Shown here in pieces: positions 22,907 through 34,700 of a DNA stretch of 64,000 nucleotides. The notes under the pieces were generated by a model. That model saw only the letters and a list, made by a program, of their open reading frames with translations, was not told the origin of the DNA and did no database searches. This stretch comes from Botrytis cinerea B05.10 (lineage: Eukaryota; Ascomycota; Leotiomycetes; Helotiales; Sclerotiniaceae), in NCBI RefSeq assembly GCF_000143535.2, contig NC_037315.1, positions 868,001 to 932,000 on the forward strand, in the 5' to 3' direction. How positions within the stretch are numbered: position 1 is the first letter of the stretch; each line of letters starts with the position of its first letter. The position numbers and the translations under genes were made by a program.

Positions 22907-23836
22907 TCATGAACTCAAAGTAGTTCCCCAACCCTTAATCAGAGGCACCAATTCCCCACAATAACTCCTCTCGAACTTGACATACCTCTTTGTCCCTCCA
23001 AAACTCCACGCTACAGCATTCATCTCTTCCCTATCATAACTAGGTGCAAATTGCGCAAACTTTTCCAACTGTGCATTAATCACTGGCCAGTTTTTCGTCG
23101 CTCTATCGGGCAGTTTCAATGCATAGTAGCCCACCCTCTCAATGTCTCCGCTATCAACCCTAATTGTAACGGCAAATGTATACCCCACTGCGTTGAGAAA
23201 TTCTTGCATTTCCAAAAATTGAGTTTGGCTCGGTGGTCCCGCACCAGCTAACGCGTTGAAAGAGGTAGCTTGTTGTAGAGAAATAGGGCCCTGGGCTCGA
23301 AAATATAAATTAACAGTTGCCTTTTGATAGTCGACCGCCACATGTCGAACTTTCTCCAATTCCAATGCCTTGAACCTTTCCTCATGTTGCTTCAAGCTCT
23401 CTGGTACCCCCTCGGCACTCAAAATATCACCGAGTGGTCTCATGCCTCTCATGTATACCCATGCTTTTACTAAACCCTTCTCGGCATCGAAATCACATGA
23501 TTCTTCTGGTAAGCCATCATACAATGAGCTCCAAGACGTGACCAGTCTCCCTAGATTGCTGACGACATCTGGAGACAAAAGGCCAGCTGACGAGGCAATG
23601 GTTACAGTATCTATGGGTCTTCGGGAATAAAAGCGATAATTTAAAGCATCGCCCACGCGGTCGGTTGCACGCCATAGAACAACACCATCGTGGAAAGAAT
23701 CAGAGAAGACAGAGAGAACCTTTTTGGTTGTGGATTCGGAATACGGTGCGTTGATCGCAGCTGAGAGGATTTGGATATCGTTGAGGAAGCGCGATTGATC
23801 GAACTTCAAAGATTCGGAGACCGCTTGGACAACCAT
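22907..23836 (-). CDS. ABBA-fold aromatic prenyltransferase (CloQ/NphB type)
   Basis: Single exon of 309 residues. ATG 23836 is preferred over an upstream in-frame ATG at 23854, which lies in the leader. The central strand motif VAVDYQKATVNLYF matches the typical (M/V)DYKKRQVNLYF segment of NphB/CloQ-type enzymes, and the overall length and spacing fit. These soluble enzymes attach a dimethylallyl (or longer) group from the prenyl diphosphate to an aromatic ring; as in this family there is no Asp-rich NDxxD motif, so Mg2+-independent activity is expected. Characterised fungal relatives from Botrytis, Sclerotinia and Aspergillus prenylate dihydroxynaphthalene in vitro. The natural substrate is unknown. 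No polyketide synthase is present in this window. Confidence 0.9.
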   Translation of the reverse strand: MVVQAVSESLKFDQSRFLNDIQILSAAINAPYSESTTKKVLSVFSDSFHDGVVLWRATDRVGDALNYRFYSRRPIDTVTIASSAGLLSPDVVSNLGRLVTSWSSLYDGLPEESCDFDAEKGLVKAWVYMRGMRPLGDILSAEGVPESLKQHEERFKALELEKVRHVAVDYQKATVNLYFRAQGPISLQQATSFNALAGAGPPSQTQFLEMQEFLNAVGYTFAVTIRVDSGDIERVGYYALKLPDRATKNWPVINAQLEKFAQFAPSYDREEMNAVAWSFGGTKRYVKFERSYCGELVPLIKGWGTTLSS

Positions 23837-26800
23837 TTTCCCTGTAAGTAACAATTACTGATTGAGATATAATCGACTCATGATTGTGGGTTTGGAAATC
23901 CAGATATTTATATCCCCAGGCCCTTACACTCGCTGAAGGTCGATGTAGTGAGTGCTGGTGACCAACGCCATAATCTCGGCATGCATGCAAAGTACCCAGA
24001 CTGGCATTCAATTCCCGAGTCTTTCAGGGAGTTTGGCTTTTTTCTATGGTAGAAATCTTTGCCACTCCACTCGGAGTCAAGTTGGCTGCTTTGCGGAGGG
24101 TGCAAAACACAAGGATTGAACTCTCACCGCATGTTTCCACTATTAACCGATGCACAGAATTCGCAAAGGCGCTCTGAACCATGGTATTGGGAGGATGGGT
24201 CAGTGGAGACGGTTCCATCCATTCTTCTGGAATTGTTAGCGGTGTTGGTACTGGGCATAGTTGGCTTGGGATGTACCAGATCAACGTTGTAGCGTGGAAT
24301 CATAGCCTATTTTAATTCGGGATTACGTGAGTCCCCACCCGGAGGTGGACAGTATCCGGCAATGACCCGGAACCCGAAGTATAATGCGCCTACCCCTATT
24401 CAGCACAAAGATGGCTTTGGGTGTATCTCCTGCCATAACCTCATTAAATTCCAATCCGCTCCATGCGGCATTCAGTTGCTTCTTGAAGTAAGACATGCAC
24501 GGATAAAGCCGTAGTACAACTTGACTGTGTGATGCGGTTTGCACCCAATTGATATTTTGGTCAAATGGTATGAACGTCTATGAAAGTTAGCATCATATTC
24601 AAAGAGAGGTATCAATATGTAGCGAAGGCTTGTTAACCTCTTGATAGGTGACCGTTTTCGTATTTCCCTTCCATATCTCTGTTGCCTACTTCCCAGCCGG
24701 GATACCCGCCAAGAACTGGACGATGTCAAATTCGATTTCGAGCTCTTGACGCATCGTTTCAATGCATGCTGCTTATCAGAAGACCACGATCTTTCTTGAT
24801 GTTTCACTTTTTCTGTCTAAGCTCTCCCCCTCTCCCGTTTTTCTGCTGTCTCATCCTCGTGGCTGAAGGATGTACTACCTCTATTAGTAGCATTCAGATC
24901 ATCGCTTTTATGGCCTATGAAAAACAAGGGCTTGGCGCGGAGAACCGTATTCACTAAAAAGAAAACATGTGGAAGAACACACATCAGATTTAAATTGCAT
25001 AAATTCATATAGATGAAAGTTACTACACAACAAAAGGTCAAAATAGCATCGTCAATCCTTTTCCCTCAGAACACCAGCTTCTACTGCTCCTTTTCACTCT
25101 CAAACTAAGTTTGAACACCTCCTTGCCAATTTTATGCCAAGATTGATTGGCCGCTCCTTTCCTGTACCTAATATCCGGTGTTAGCGAGCCCTTCCCATTT
25201 TGTTTTTCGAGAGAGAGAACAGCGAAAGTGGAACAACAACGCTTCCTTTATTCGATACTCTGCTTGCATTGTTTGATGAGCTTGACTGAAATTAAGAGCC
25301 CCAGGAAGTATTTCACCTAAAGTACAAACTGTCTGGAAATTTGAATTAGCCCGCTGTTCTATAACCTTCTATTCTCTCGACCATGCCACAGCACCAGTAA
25401 CGCCGCTTGTAACCAGAATAGTCTCCAGTTTTAAGGGGCTGCATAATTCGTAAACTTACGTATCAAAAACGCAGACTGGCACATATATAGAATAGTATTT
25501 TACCTAGTGCTGTAGATATCTTGAAGCTTTGTGGCCTGATATCATGTCTTGAAACATTGCATGAGGATATGCGGTCAGCGTCGGTCCGTAGCTGTATGAC
25601 TTGTCTCGGAGGTTGTTAGATGCGGCTGTCAAATCAAACCGTCAAAAGCCTGGAGTCATCAGGATCAAAGATAAGTTCAGATACGAAGATGCAGGGGAGT
25701 TTTCGTAAAAGCCAGGGTAGGGCTCGGCCCATTCGCTCGAGTAAACCAGGGTAGACTCTCCGGGAGGAAACTTGAGTTTGACTTTGATCATGAACGATCC
25801 ATATTCCAACTGAATTTATACTGGGATTTGAGTACCTGAAACACATACATACAGCGGCGACGTTCTGCCTAGTAGAATGCCAATTCCTCTTTTGAATGTG
25901 ACCCTAGAACTCCAAGCCTCTTAAACATTGGTTTTGCCCCTCAAGACTTCAGGAGATACATGCCTGCCAAAACCGATAGGTAGTGTATTAACGTCACCTA
26001 AATATAGTCTTCTCATCATGATTGTTCTGGCGCACTGATATAAAAACTAAACGGTGAGGATTAAAACTGTTCCGACCAAATTCCTAGATCCGTCGTGATT
26101 GTATTGACAGCATGAGTTTAGATCGTTGCAGCAAACGGACATGCAGTTTTCTAAACAGTCGATAAAACCCCGGACATTATGAACTTTATGACATGAATAT
26201 ATGATCATATTCATCAAAGTTTTGTGTCAATGCAGTGGGTTAGGAAATAAAATCCAATGATAATTCCGTTCCTTGTCAAAAGATGGTAGGCGGTAAATGA
26301 TCTGACACCACAATTTGACAGTTTACTCACATAGTTGAGAGCTCATACCTCGAGGGCCCGAATCGATTCTGATATGCGACTATAAGATCGTCACTTGACG
26401 ATGTGATATGGAGGCATTTGGTGGCAAGTGGAAAATGTAGACTGTTGGTAAGCCTAACAGACTCCAAGTTCGACGTTGAATGTGAAGAAGGTGGGCATTT
26501 CCCCCCAAGGTTTGAGAGAACTCTAAGCTATGCACATGTGTTCAAGCAGTGAAGAGAATTCTTCATATTCTACAAGAAATTCAGAAGGCCAGATCAATAA
26601 CACGTTGATGCTTTTCGTCGATGAAGTTCTGGCGCCCAGCAGCGTGATTAGTAAGCAAGATGAGGCTGTCGAGCGGTCCCTCATATTCCGGTGACCGAAC
26701 TGGCCAAGTGCGAAGCTAAGCTCAATAGTTGCCGCGTCAAGGTTGACAACCTAGAACTCTCAAACAACTCCTTCTTCATACCACCACAACAAATTTACAG

Positions 26801-26863
26801 TCTTTTTTGTAATTGTTTGTTTGATTTGATACCCAAAACTAAATCAATTTATCTTTTGCCATA
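23837..26863. other. Intergenic, 3.0 kb, with decayed-looking minus-strand coding traces
   Basis: Between about 24810 and 24320 on the minus strand a frame reads plausible protein (ELEIEFDIVQFLAGIPAGK, a stop near 24687, then ATEIWKGNTKTVTYQE and, after a possible intron, INWVQTASHSQVVLRLYP) but is broken. A second trace at about 24290-24060 (RLCEFCASVNSGN) is also interrupted. I do not recognise a family. From 24950 to 26760 nothing coding is seen. The last ~100 bases are a pyrimidine-rich leader of RPN5. Confidence 0.4.
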
Positions 26864-28506
26864 ATGTCGGACGAAACTATTCGTAAGCCTGATAAGGACT
26901 TCTCCAAAGAGGTTGACACACAGCTTCCAGAAGCTGAACAGCTTGCACAGGTATAGCTCTCTTGTGATTGGAATCGTCTACGAGATTTTCTGACTTATTT
27001 GACTTCATTAGACAAACGTGCAAGGTGCCATCGAGAAGCTTACAGTGTTGGAGAAACAAACAAGACAGGTCAGACTGAGACACTTTACACATCGGCGCAA
27101 GCCATTAACATTTCCAACAGGCCTCTGATCTTGCATCAACATCCCGAATTCTTGTTGGAATTGTCACTATTTGCAAAAACGCCAACGATTGGAGTTTATT
27201 GAACGAACAAGTTCTGTTATTATCAAAGAAACATGGCCAACTTAAACAAGCTACAACAAAGATGGTACAGGTTGTTATGGAGTTTCTGGATTCGACACCA
27301 AACCTCGAGACGAAGCTTACAGTAATCGAAACATTGCGTACGGTCACGGAGGGAAAGATTTTCGTCGAAGTTGAGCGTGCCCGTGTTACTCGAATTCTCT
27401 CCGACATCAAGAAGGAACAGGGTGACCTCAAATCTGCAACAGACATCTTGTGCGAGTTGCAAGTAGAGACATTTGGATCTATGGAGAGGAGAGAAAAGAC
27501 GGAATTCATTTTGGCACAGGTCGCATTATGTATAGAGAACAACGACTGGACACAAGCTGGAATCTTGAGCCGGAAGATTAGTACCAAATATCTGTCAAGA
27601 AAGCCAAAGAAGACACCAGAGCAGTTAGTGAAGGAGGCAGAGGACCGAGAGAAGAGAAGAAAGAAGGGAGAGGATGTTCCAGAGCCAAAAGAAGACGATG
27701 TGACTGATCTTAAGCTGAAATATTACGAGCAACAAATCACTTTGGCGAAGCATGATGACAAATACCTTGATGCCTGCAAGAATTATAGACAGGTTCTTGA
27801 TACGGAAGCTGTTGAAGAGGATCCCCAGAAGCTTCATTCCGTAAGTTTTGGACTCTCAACTATCTCTAAACAGAACTAATAATCGCAGGTTTTGCAAAGA
27901 ATCATCTACTACGTCATCTTAGCTCCCTACGATAACGAACAATCCGATCTTCTCCACCGCGTCCACAAAGATACTCGCAACAGCCAAGTATCTCTCGATG
28001 CCCAACTCCTTAAGCTATTCACAGTTCCAGAACTCATGAGATGGCCCGAGGTCTCAAAGGTATTTGGACCACATCTCTGTGGAACCGATGTTTTCGATGT
28101 TTCAGAAGGCCAATCTGCAGACCCCAAGGCAAATAAGCGTTGGGAGGATCTACGCAAGCGTGTGATTGAACACAACGTCCGAGTTGTTGCCAAATACTAT
28201 ACTCGAATTCAAATGCCCCGATTGACACAACTTCTCGATTTGACGGAAGACGAAACAGAGAAATACATCAGCGAGTTGGTCACTGCCAAAACTGTTTTCG
28301 CCAAGATCGACAGACCTGCTCGTATCGTCAACTTTGCTAAGCCAAGAGATGCGGATGATGTCCTCAACGAGTGGAGTGGAAATATGAAGAGTTTGTTGGG
28401 ATTGCTGGAGAGAATTGATCATTTGATCACCAAGGAGGAAATGATGGCTAGAATCCAACCAAGCAAGTCATCAAAGGGCTCAAAGACTGGAAAGGTCAAG
28501 GCATAA
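26864..28506 (+). CDS. RPN5: 26S proteasome regulatory subunit RPN5 (PSMD12), PCI domain
   Basis: Four exons, 26864-26950, 27012-27068, 27121-27840 and 27889-28506, give 493 residues. The N-terminal part is helical (ANDWSLLNEQVLLLSKKHGQ and following TPR-like helices); the C-terminal PCI domain includes KYYTRIQMPRLTQLLDLTED and the winged-helix segment ending in KIDRPARIVNF. It is a scaffold subunit of the proteasome lid, next to Rpn6/Rpn9/Rpn11, needed for lid assembly; it can also associate with the COP9 signalosome. It is nuclear and cytosolic. Length is slightly above yeast Rpn5. A charged insert (KKTPEQLVKEAEDREKRRKK) lies about residue 180. Confidence 0.96.
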
Positions 28507-28668
28507 TGATCTTTCCTAATCTACCATTAATGATACCTACCTCTTTGTACAATTATTCTAGATTCTAAATGACATGAATCCTTTGCCCATGCCCATCTAT
28601 CTATTTCTAGCTCTGTAACTTCATTGATCTATATATACTTAGCCAATTCACAAAAGCCTTTTTCCACC

Positions 28669-29584
28669 TTAAAATGGCACATCCATATCCTCGACGCTCT
28701 CTTCAACCACTGGCTTCTTTTCATCCAAACACTTGACCATAAACCCTACAGCCACATTACCAAACTCCTTTCCCATTGGCACAAAATGTCCCCCCGGATG
28801 ATAGCACACCTCCCTGCTTTCCTCCTCACTCGCCTCTACCAAAGCCATACTCCTATGTTCTTCCACAACCGTATCCAAACTCCCAATGACATGCAGAATC
28901 CGTGTTTTTAAAGGGGGATTATAAAATGCGCTGTATCCATCATAAGGTGCGTAGAAGCCAGAATAAGAAATACAGAATTTGAGAGGAGGGTGGTGGAGTT
29001 GTTGTTTCAGGGCAGTAAAGGAGGAGGGGTAGGGGATTGCTTCGGATGGGAGTTTGACGCATTGGAGCGCAAAAGCGCTTTCGCGATTTGCCTCTAATAA
29101 ACTGGCCACAAAATACGCGGCGCATGCGCCTTGAGAAAACCCAATCACTCCATCAATTCCTCCTGCTTCGCGGATTGTGGTTGCGATTGTATCGAGGCCC
29201 TTCTCAATGCCAGCATATCTAGCCCCGCCGGTCTCGCGTTTCCACCATCCGTATGCATCAGTCGGTGCCAAGAATGGGTCCGAAGAAGGTGTGTAGCCGG
29301 GAATATCGGCTGGTAATAGGGGGATTGGAGCGGTAGGATAGAGGAGTTGGATGCCGCCTGGGTAGACGGGATGAGAAGGAGGGAATTGGCGTGTGAGAAG
29401 TTTGGTCAGGGCCTTGGTTTTGGAATTGAAGGAGGGGCCGGATTGAGTGTAGCCTATATGGTATTAGACATTTGAGGTTAGACGGATGCACAAAAGGGGG
29501 AGAAAGCTATATACCATGCAGCATCAAAATCTTAAGTTTCCTTGGTCCTGGCCCCTCCGCGGGTGTTGTGCCATTTGTAGACAT
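28669..29584 (-). CDS. FSH1-family serine hydrolase
   Basis: Two exons, 29584-29515 and 29453-28669, give 284 residues. The opening KILMLHGYTQSG is the family's first strand and oxyanion loop, joined across the intron. The nucleophile sits in GFSQGACAAY, the acid in VIGSLDTVVEE and the histidine in HPGGHFVPMG, so the triad is complete. FSH1-type enzymes are small esterase-like hydrolases related to human OVCA2. The frame is open upstream of the chosen ATG, with further ATGs at 29731 and 29710 that would add an Arg/Ser-rich, acid-poor leader (see findings). It is convergent with RPN5, only 162 bases away. Confidence 0.9.
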
Positions 29585-30962
29585 ACTTTGGGTATCTGAA
29601 CAAAACCTACGGAAATGTGAAAAAACTATGGGCCTAGAGGAAAGGGAAAGAACTCGAGTGTGAGAGAGAAACGGAGTTCGAGAGAGTGAAATCGAAAAGA
29701 CATGGTGCATTTTTGAGAGGATATCTATCAATGGAGATAAGGAGGGGACATGACAAACTCGGGTCAGCCTTGCGCTAGGCTTGTTTTGGGCCGGCGAGGT
29801 TGTGTGGTTGTGAATTGAACATCTTTACAGTAAGTAGATTTTACTTTTGAAATTGAGAGACCGTTGATATGGATGAGTATCGATACTGCTATTCAGCGTT
29901 TGTGGTTATGCCTCCCCTTGTTTCGTAGACTGGTCGTCGAGCAAAGCTCGATTGTGATGTTCGCAAAGCACTAAATTCGGTAAATGAAGACATCATCAGC
30001 ATCCTCTAATATATAGTGCTGAATAGTATTCACAACTATAAGTTCGCAATGTATTGATAATGTGCAAATTCTTCTTTGACATAGATAATGTCCTTAAAGA
30101 TATAGGAAACAGCTCGTCGCCGCCCCTTGCCCCACTCTGTAGGTGAACTTTAGCGAACATTATCCCTCTCCTTGGACTGAAATGTCAACTTAAGAAAAAA
30201 CTCAATCAAATGCCGCAAACTCGATTCGGCTATGATATTTAATATCCTGCTTTTTAAAATCTTCTTGAAAAGGAATTCGATTATATTGGCTTTCGTCATC
30301 TCTACCCATTTCCGAGAGGAAGGAACTCTACGTCCTGAAGTACGTGAAAAATTCCAAGGCTTATGGCCTTCCATCGAGTTGAAAACTAGATTCTCTCGTA
30401 GCCTGAACGTCGTACTGCCTTTTATTTATAGGAATTTCACAGAATTCGTAAACAATGAAAATCATTTACGGGGTAAGAAATGGTATAGTGAGACGACAAT
30501 CTGCTTGTGAGAACTCCAAAGGAGACCCATTCATTGTGAGAGATCTGATGTCTCAATTTCTCTGAATGAATAAATAGGGTTCCAGAAACTCAAGAACACC
30601 ATACAAAAGTGTTGCTAGATGTTTAATACTACTGCTTCAACTTCTAGATGGTTCTTGCGGTTTCAGCTGATGAATGAGATAAGTAGTTCGCAATCATCTC
30701 GGTCGTCGATTGACAATCTTTCTAATCAATTCAAGGCAGGCAGATATGGAGAGCTGGAACCCGACTGCTTTCGTTTTTCCCTGGGATTTATAACTCTAAT
30801 TTTCAAGAACCCCTCTTCAAAATTCGAATGGAGTGATAAGAGCAAGCTTCCCAGATATCACTACGACGCCTTATTACTGCCTAGCATAAAGAATGGCTTA
30901 CCACACTGCGACTCAAGTGAATGAAGTAAACAGTCAAATATTTCACCATATCACCACACGCA
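29585..30962. other. Intergenic, 1.4 kb, no gene recognised
   Basis: Apart from a possible upstream start of the FSH1 gene (29585-29731), only short uncharacterised frames occur (for example 30619-30924 on the plus strand). These lack domains or splice support. Confidence 0.5.
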
Positions 30963-31754
30963 CTAATCGGCCTCTACTCTCCAGTATCCGTCACCAAGTT
31001 CCTCTACGTCCTGTTCGGTTTCATAGAAACTAGCATTATATTCCCGCATAATTTCCACCCTCTCATCCATATTCATCGCCATGTTGATTCTCCCGAAATC
31101 TCTCGGCAACAAATCCTCATTGCATTTATGCGAATTATATCTCAGTACCCAAACACCTCCCTTTGATGGCCATCCGAAGACTAAGCCTATTTTCTGTACA
31201 TTCGTAGGCATTGGGCGCTGTACACCTGCTTGATCGTAGATATCTTCTGAAGAAGTCCATTGTCTCTCGTGAAGATGTTCGCTACTCCACCAGATTGCCC
31301 CAATCTTTCGCATCAAGATACAAAATTCATCCTCTTCGATGGGATCAGGTGATCTTGGAGTTGAGTGAAGACGGTCCAGAGATAAAAAATTCATATCAAC
31401 AATATTCGCATTTTCTTTGATGAAAATACCACCGGTAGAGGGATACCCATAAACTGTGCAGCCGCTAATGTGGAAAATAGTACGCATAGTGTAATTGAAT
31501 CTGGGGTGGAGTAGATGACGTTCGGCTGCCATGCGAGAGGCCGCTTCTAGTATTGGGTCTACTGAACGAGGCTTAGGACTTGGGAAAAGAGATGGGAAGG
31601 TGCGATAAACTTTGTCGATAATCATGGGACTAATGCCGTAGTAGTTCGCTGTGTGGCCGAGTAAATAGATCCCGGCGCTAAATGTATGTAAACAGTATGT
31701 CAAGTAAAAAGAAAATGAGTCTTACATAGCACCTATAATTGTTGTTAAAAGCAT
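30963..31754 (-). CDS. Unknown fungal protein with an N-terminal membrane anchor
   Basis: Two exons, 31754-31726 and 31677-30963, give 247 residues. The 29-base first exon is needed to supply the start: MLLTTIIGA is joined to IAGIYLLGHTANYYGISP, forming a hydrophobic N-terminal signal anchor. The soluble part has two similar short motifs, TVYGYPSTGGIFI and LVFGWPSKGGVWVLRY, which may be two copies of a small beta unit. Many Arg/Asp/Glu residues and a WWSSEHLHERQW segment are seen. I do not recognise a domain and assign no function. A secreted or ER-membrane location is the likeliest. Confidence 0.68.
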
Positions 31755-34700
31755 TTTGATGGAATAGTTTGAGCGTATGAGTAATTTTCCGCGGGCTGCA
31801 ATCGAACAATAAATAAAATTCTATTAACTTTCTACTATCTTGTCCATCGACCTGACGTTGTAAGATGTTGCCTAGTCTCGCTAAGCGGCTAAGTATGATT
31901 TCCATAAGCTGCGACGAAAAGACTTGGGCTAGACTTTAGAAGGACAAGCGTTTGTCATGTATTTTTGGTTTTGTGCATTGCATCATCTTCAAATCATACT
32001 TTTTGTATTCAAAAATTCATTCACATGTCTCCAAATCTATAACGCCGTGAGGTTTAAATCTTGCAAGTGCAACCACTCAAATGTTATGTTCAGCGGTGCA
32101 GTCACTCTGACTGTCTATGGTCCCCTATATGAAGATTTATTCTGAGTCAAAGTTTATTCCCTCCAGAGCTGATGAAACTGTTCATGAATAATTGCAACTT
32201 TTTTGCTCCGTCATTTTTGAATTCAGATTCTTCTCGTCTCAAAGAAACTCGATCCCCTAGTGATGAATACCAGGTTCATTCTCTCCCTTTCACTTATGAA
32301 GTGCTCTTCTCCACAAGAATTCCATCTCTCATCAATTTATCTTAGAAATACCTTAGCCCCTGAAATTGCGAGGCCATGAAAATGTCTTCCCAGATTAGCA
32401 CGAGCGATAATAGCCATTCTCGAACCTTACAAAGGTTTCCCCTTCAAAACTCCATCACCCAGTGTTAGATTAAGTTCGCGTGTATAACATGCAATATTAT
32501 GGCTTTCATATTGGTTTGCGTGTGTAGGCCACACTCCAATGCGTGCCTTGAATACTTCACTCTCTTCATATCTGTTTTTCACTTCCTTTCGTTGTCTTCA
32601 TTTCCTCGTCGAATGTTGGAAAGATACTGTTAACTCAAGAGAACATCATCTTTCATGTCTGATCTGCAGGTTTTGTGGGTTTCAAGAAATGGGAATGCAA
32701 GAAATTCAATTTACCACTCTTGACAATACTTTTTACTAAGTCAATTTCGTGATTGTTGGATCAGACTGTACTGCCTATATCTCACGTCACCTGGATGAAG
32801 CCATTTTTATACATCGGTAGAGTTTGCCACTGTATTAAGACCGACGTTATATCAATACTTTGCGCTCTCTCAATTCATCAACTCAAATTTCTCATGTTGT
32901 CCATCAGTCGTTTAATATCCCCTCGTTCCAAGGAAATTTTATCTGACGCAAAAGCACCTTTGCCTGACTCCTCAGTCCTTACTGAGTCTCCTCATTATCT
33001 GAAAGCCGAGACTGGAACATCTCCACGCTGAGTTTACAAACTTTGCCCAACATAATGTCCTTGGAAGTGATTTAGTTTAAGCTGTTAAGCCTGCCGCCCA
33101 ACTGCCGGTTACTAACTTGAGCTTTTATTAACCTTCCATGTCCCTTTTGAGGATGATTTATTTTATCCAGTATATTGCCCACTTCCATATCCACCGGCTT
33201 GACACTTGGAGCGTAGCAGAAGCATAATGAGCTGACGCATGAATCCACTTCGTAAACCCGATAGAAAGCTCCTATAGCGAATTACAGATTCATTGCTCTG
33301 TACTATACAAGTGCTTAAATATTTTTATATACTGTGGAAAGTATGGTGAATGTATATCAGGTGAAACGAGATTTTCTGAGACCAAAAAGTCAAGAAGCTA
33401 TTTTCAGATTATGAGAAGGTATATTTATATCAAAGAAGCACAAAATATCTGTATGATTGATAATCTGAAGAACAGAAGCTGAAGTATAAGAACTGGCTTC
33501 CAAACAAACATTATTCTGGTGATCTAGGCCGGCATTAGAATTCTACATATGAAAAAAGCAATCGAATATACCTAATCATACAAAAACCATTTTCTATTTG
33601 GAATCCATAAAACAAGGAATACGTAGGATCCTGCAAGAAATGAAGAAGATTCAATTAAGCAACTTTGTTCTAACAAAACAATGTTTGAAACAAATTTGAA
33701 TCTATCCGAAATTCCGTACACTTGCTCCATTGATCAAGGCAGGAAGAGAGATTTCAATTTGTGGGATTATACGCGTTAGGAGGCCTTTCTCTTACTTCCA
33801 AGCAAGATTCTTTGTTATTTACAACATCTCTGCCAAAAAGACACTGTCAAAAGACCACCCGTCCTTCCTGTTTCGAGATGGGAGATAAATGTAAAATGAT
33901 AACCAAGCTTCCTCTACGATTCTTCGTCTTCAGATCGATCTTACATGACCTCCCCTATTCTCTTTATTTCAATCCTCTGGATCGTTGGGTGTGCTTAATT
34001 GAGGACACTGACCAAATACTGATTGTTACATATTCTTGATAGTTGAGAGCCTTCAAAAGATCCTCTGAGGAAAAAGTTACTTGAAGCTAGATTAGGATGA
34101 TAATACTCGCATGGTTATGTAGAATATATCTTGGAGATGTTCATCAGTAAATGGAAAGAACTCCGCTGACTTCGCTATCGCTACTGGGAATTTACAGTGG
34201 TCAACTTTGCTCTTTATGTGAGATTGGGATGGGCAATTAAGATGGGAAGTGAAGACAGAATGTTCTTTTTCGGTTGATGCCGTAGGAGGTGATTCGGTGG
34301 TGACTTGTAAGTCGTCGAGGTAGAGGAAAGAAGGGTTTCGGTGAAATAACGAGTAATGGTGCATGAAATTGCTTGAATCTGTAGTAATCTTGCGTGTATG
34401 AATAGAGGGTAAAATAATGAAGAGACTATGGAGAGGTAGGAATCGATAATCTACATGATAATTATCAACGATATGACCAAATTATTGCTGTGTGAGGACA
34501 TTCATAGCACCCAATTGTGTCTCCTTTGATGAGATCATTTTTTTTAACAGAAACAGTGAAAGATACCATAATAGAGTGAGTTGTGAAATCACGGTCAGAT
34601 CTATCATTCAAGCGGATTTCGGCTATCCATTTGTTGTATCAATAGTAACATATGGTATGGTACTGGATATATTTACAAGTTTTTGAATCCTGAAGATCAG

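Noticed and set aside
24060..24130. HET-domain start suggested by RLCEFC
   Set aside because: Only one short cysteine motif; stops interrupt the frame and no other HET motif follows.
26410..26430. GGTGGCAAG upstream of RPN5, like the yeast proteasome element GGTGGCAAA
   Set aside because: One mismatch, over 400 bases from the start codon, and the Rpn4-PACE system is not established in Pezizomycotina.
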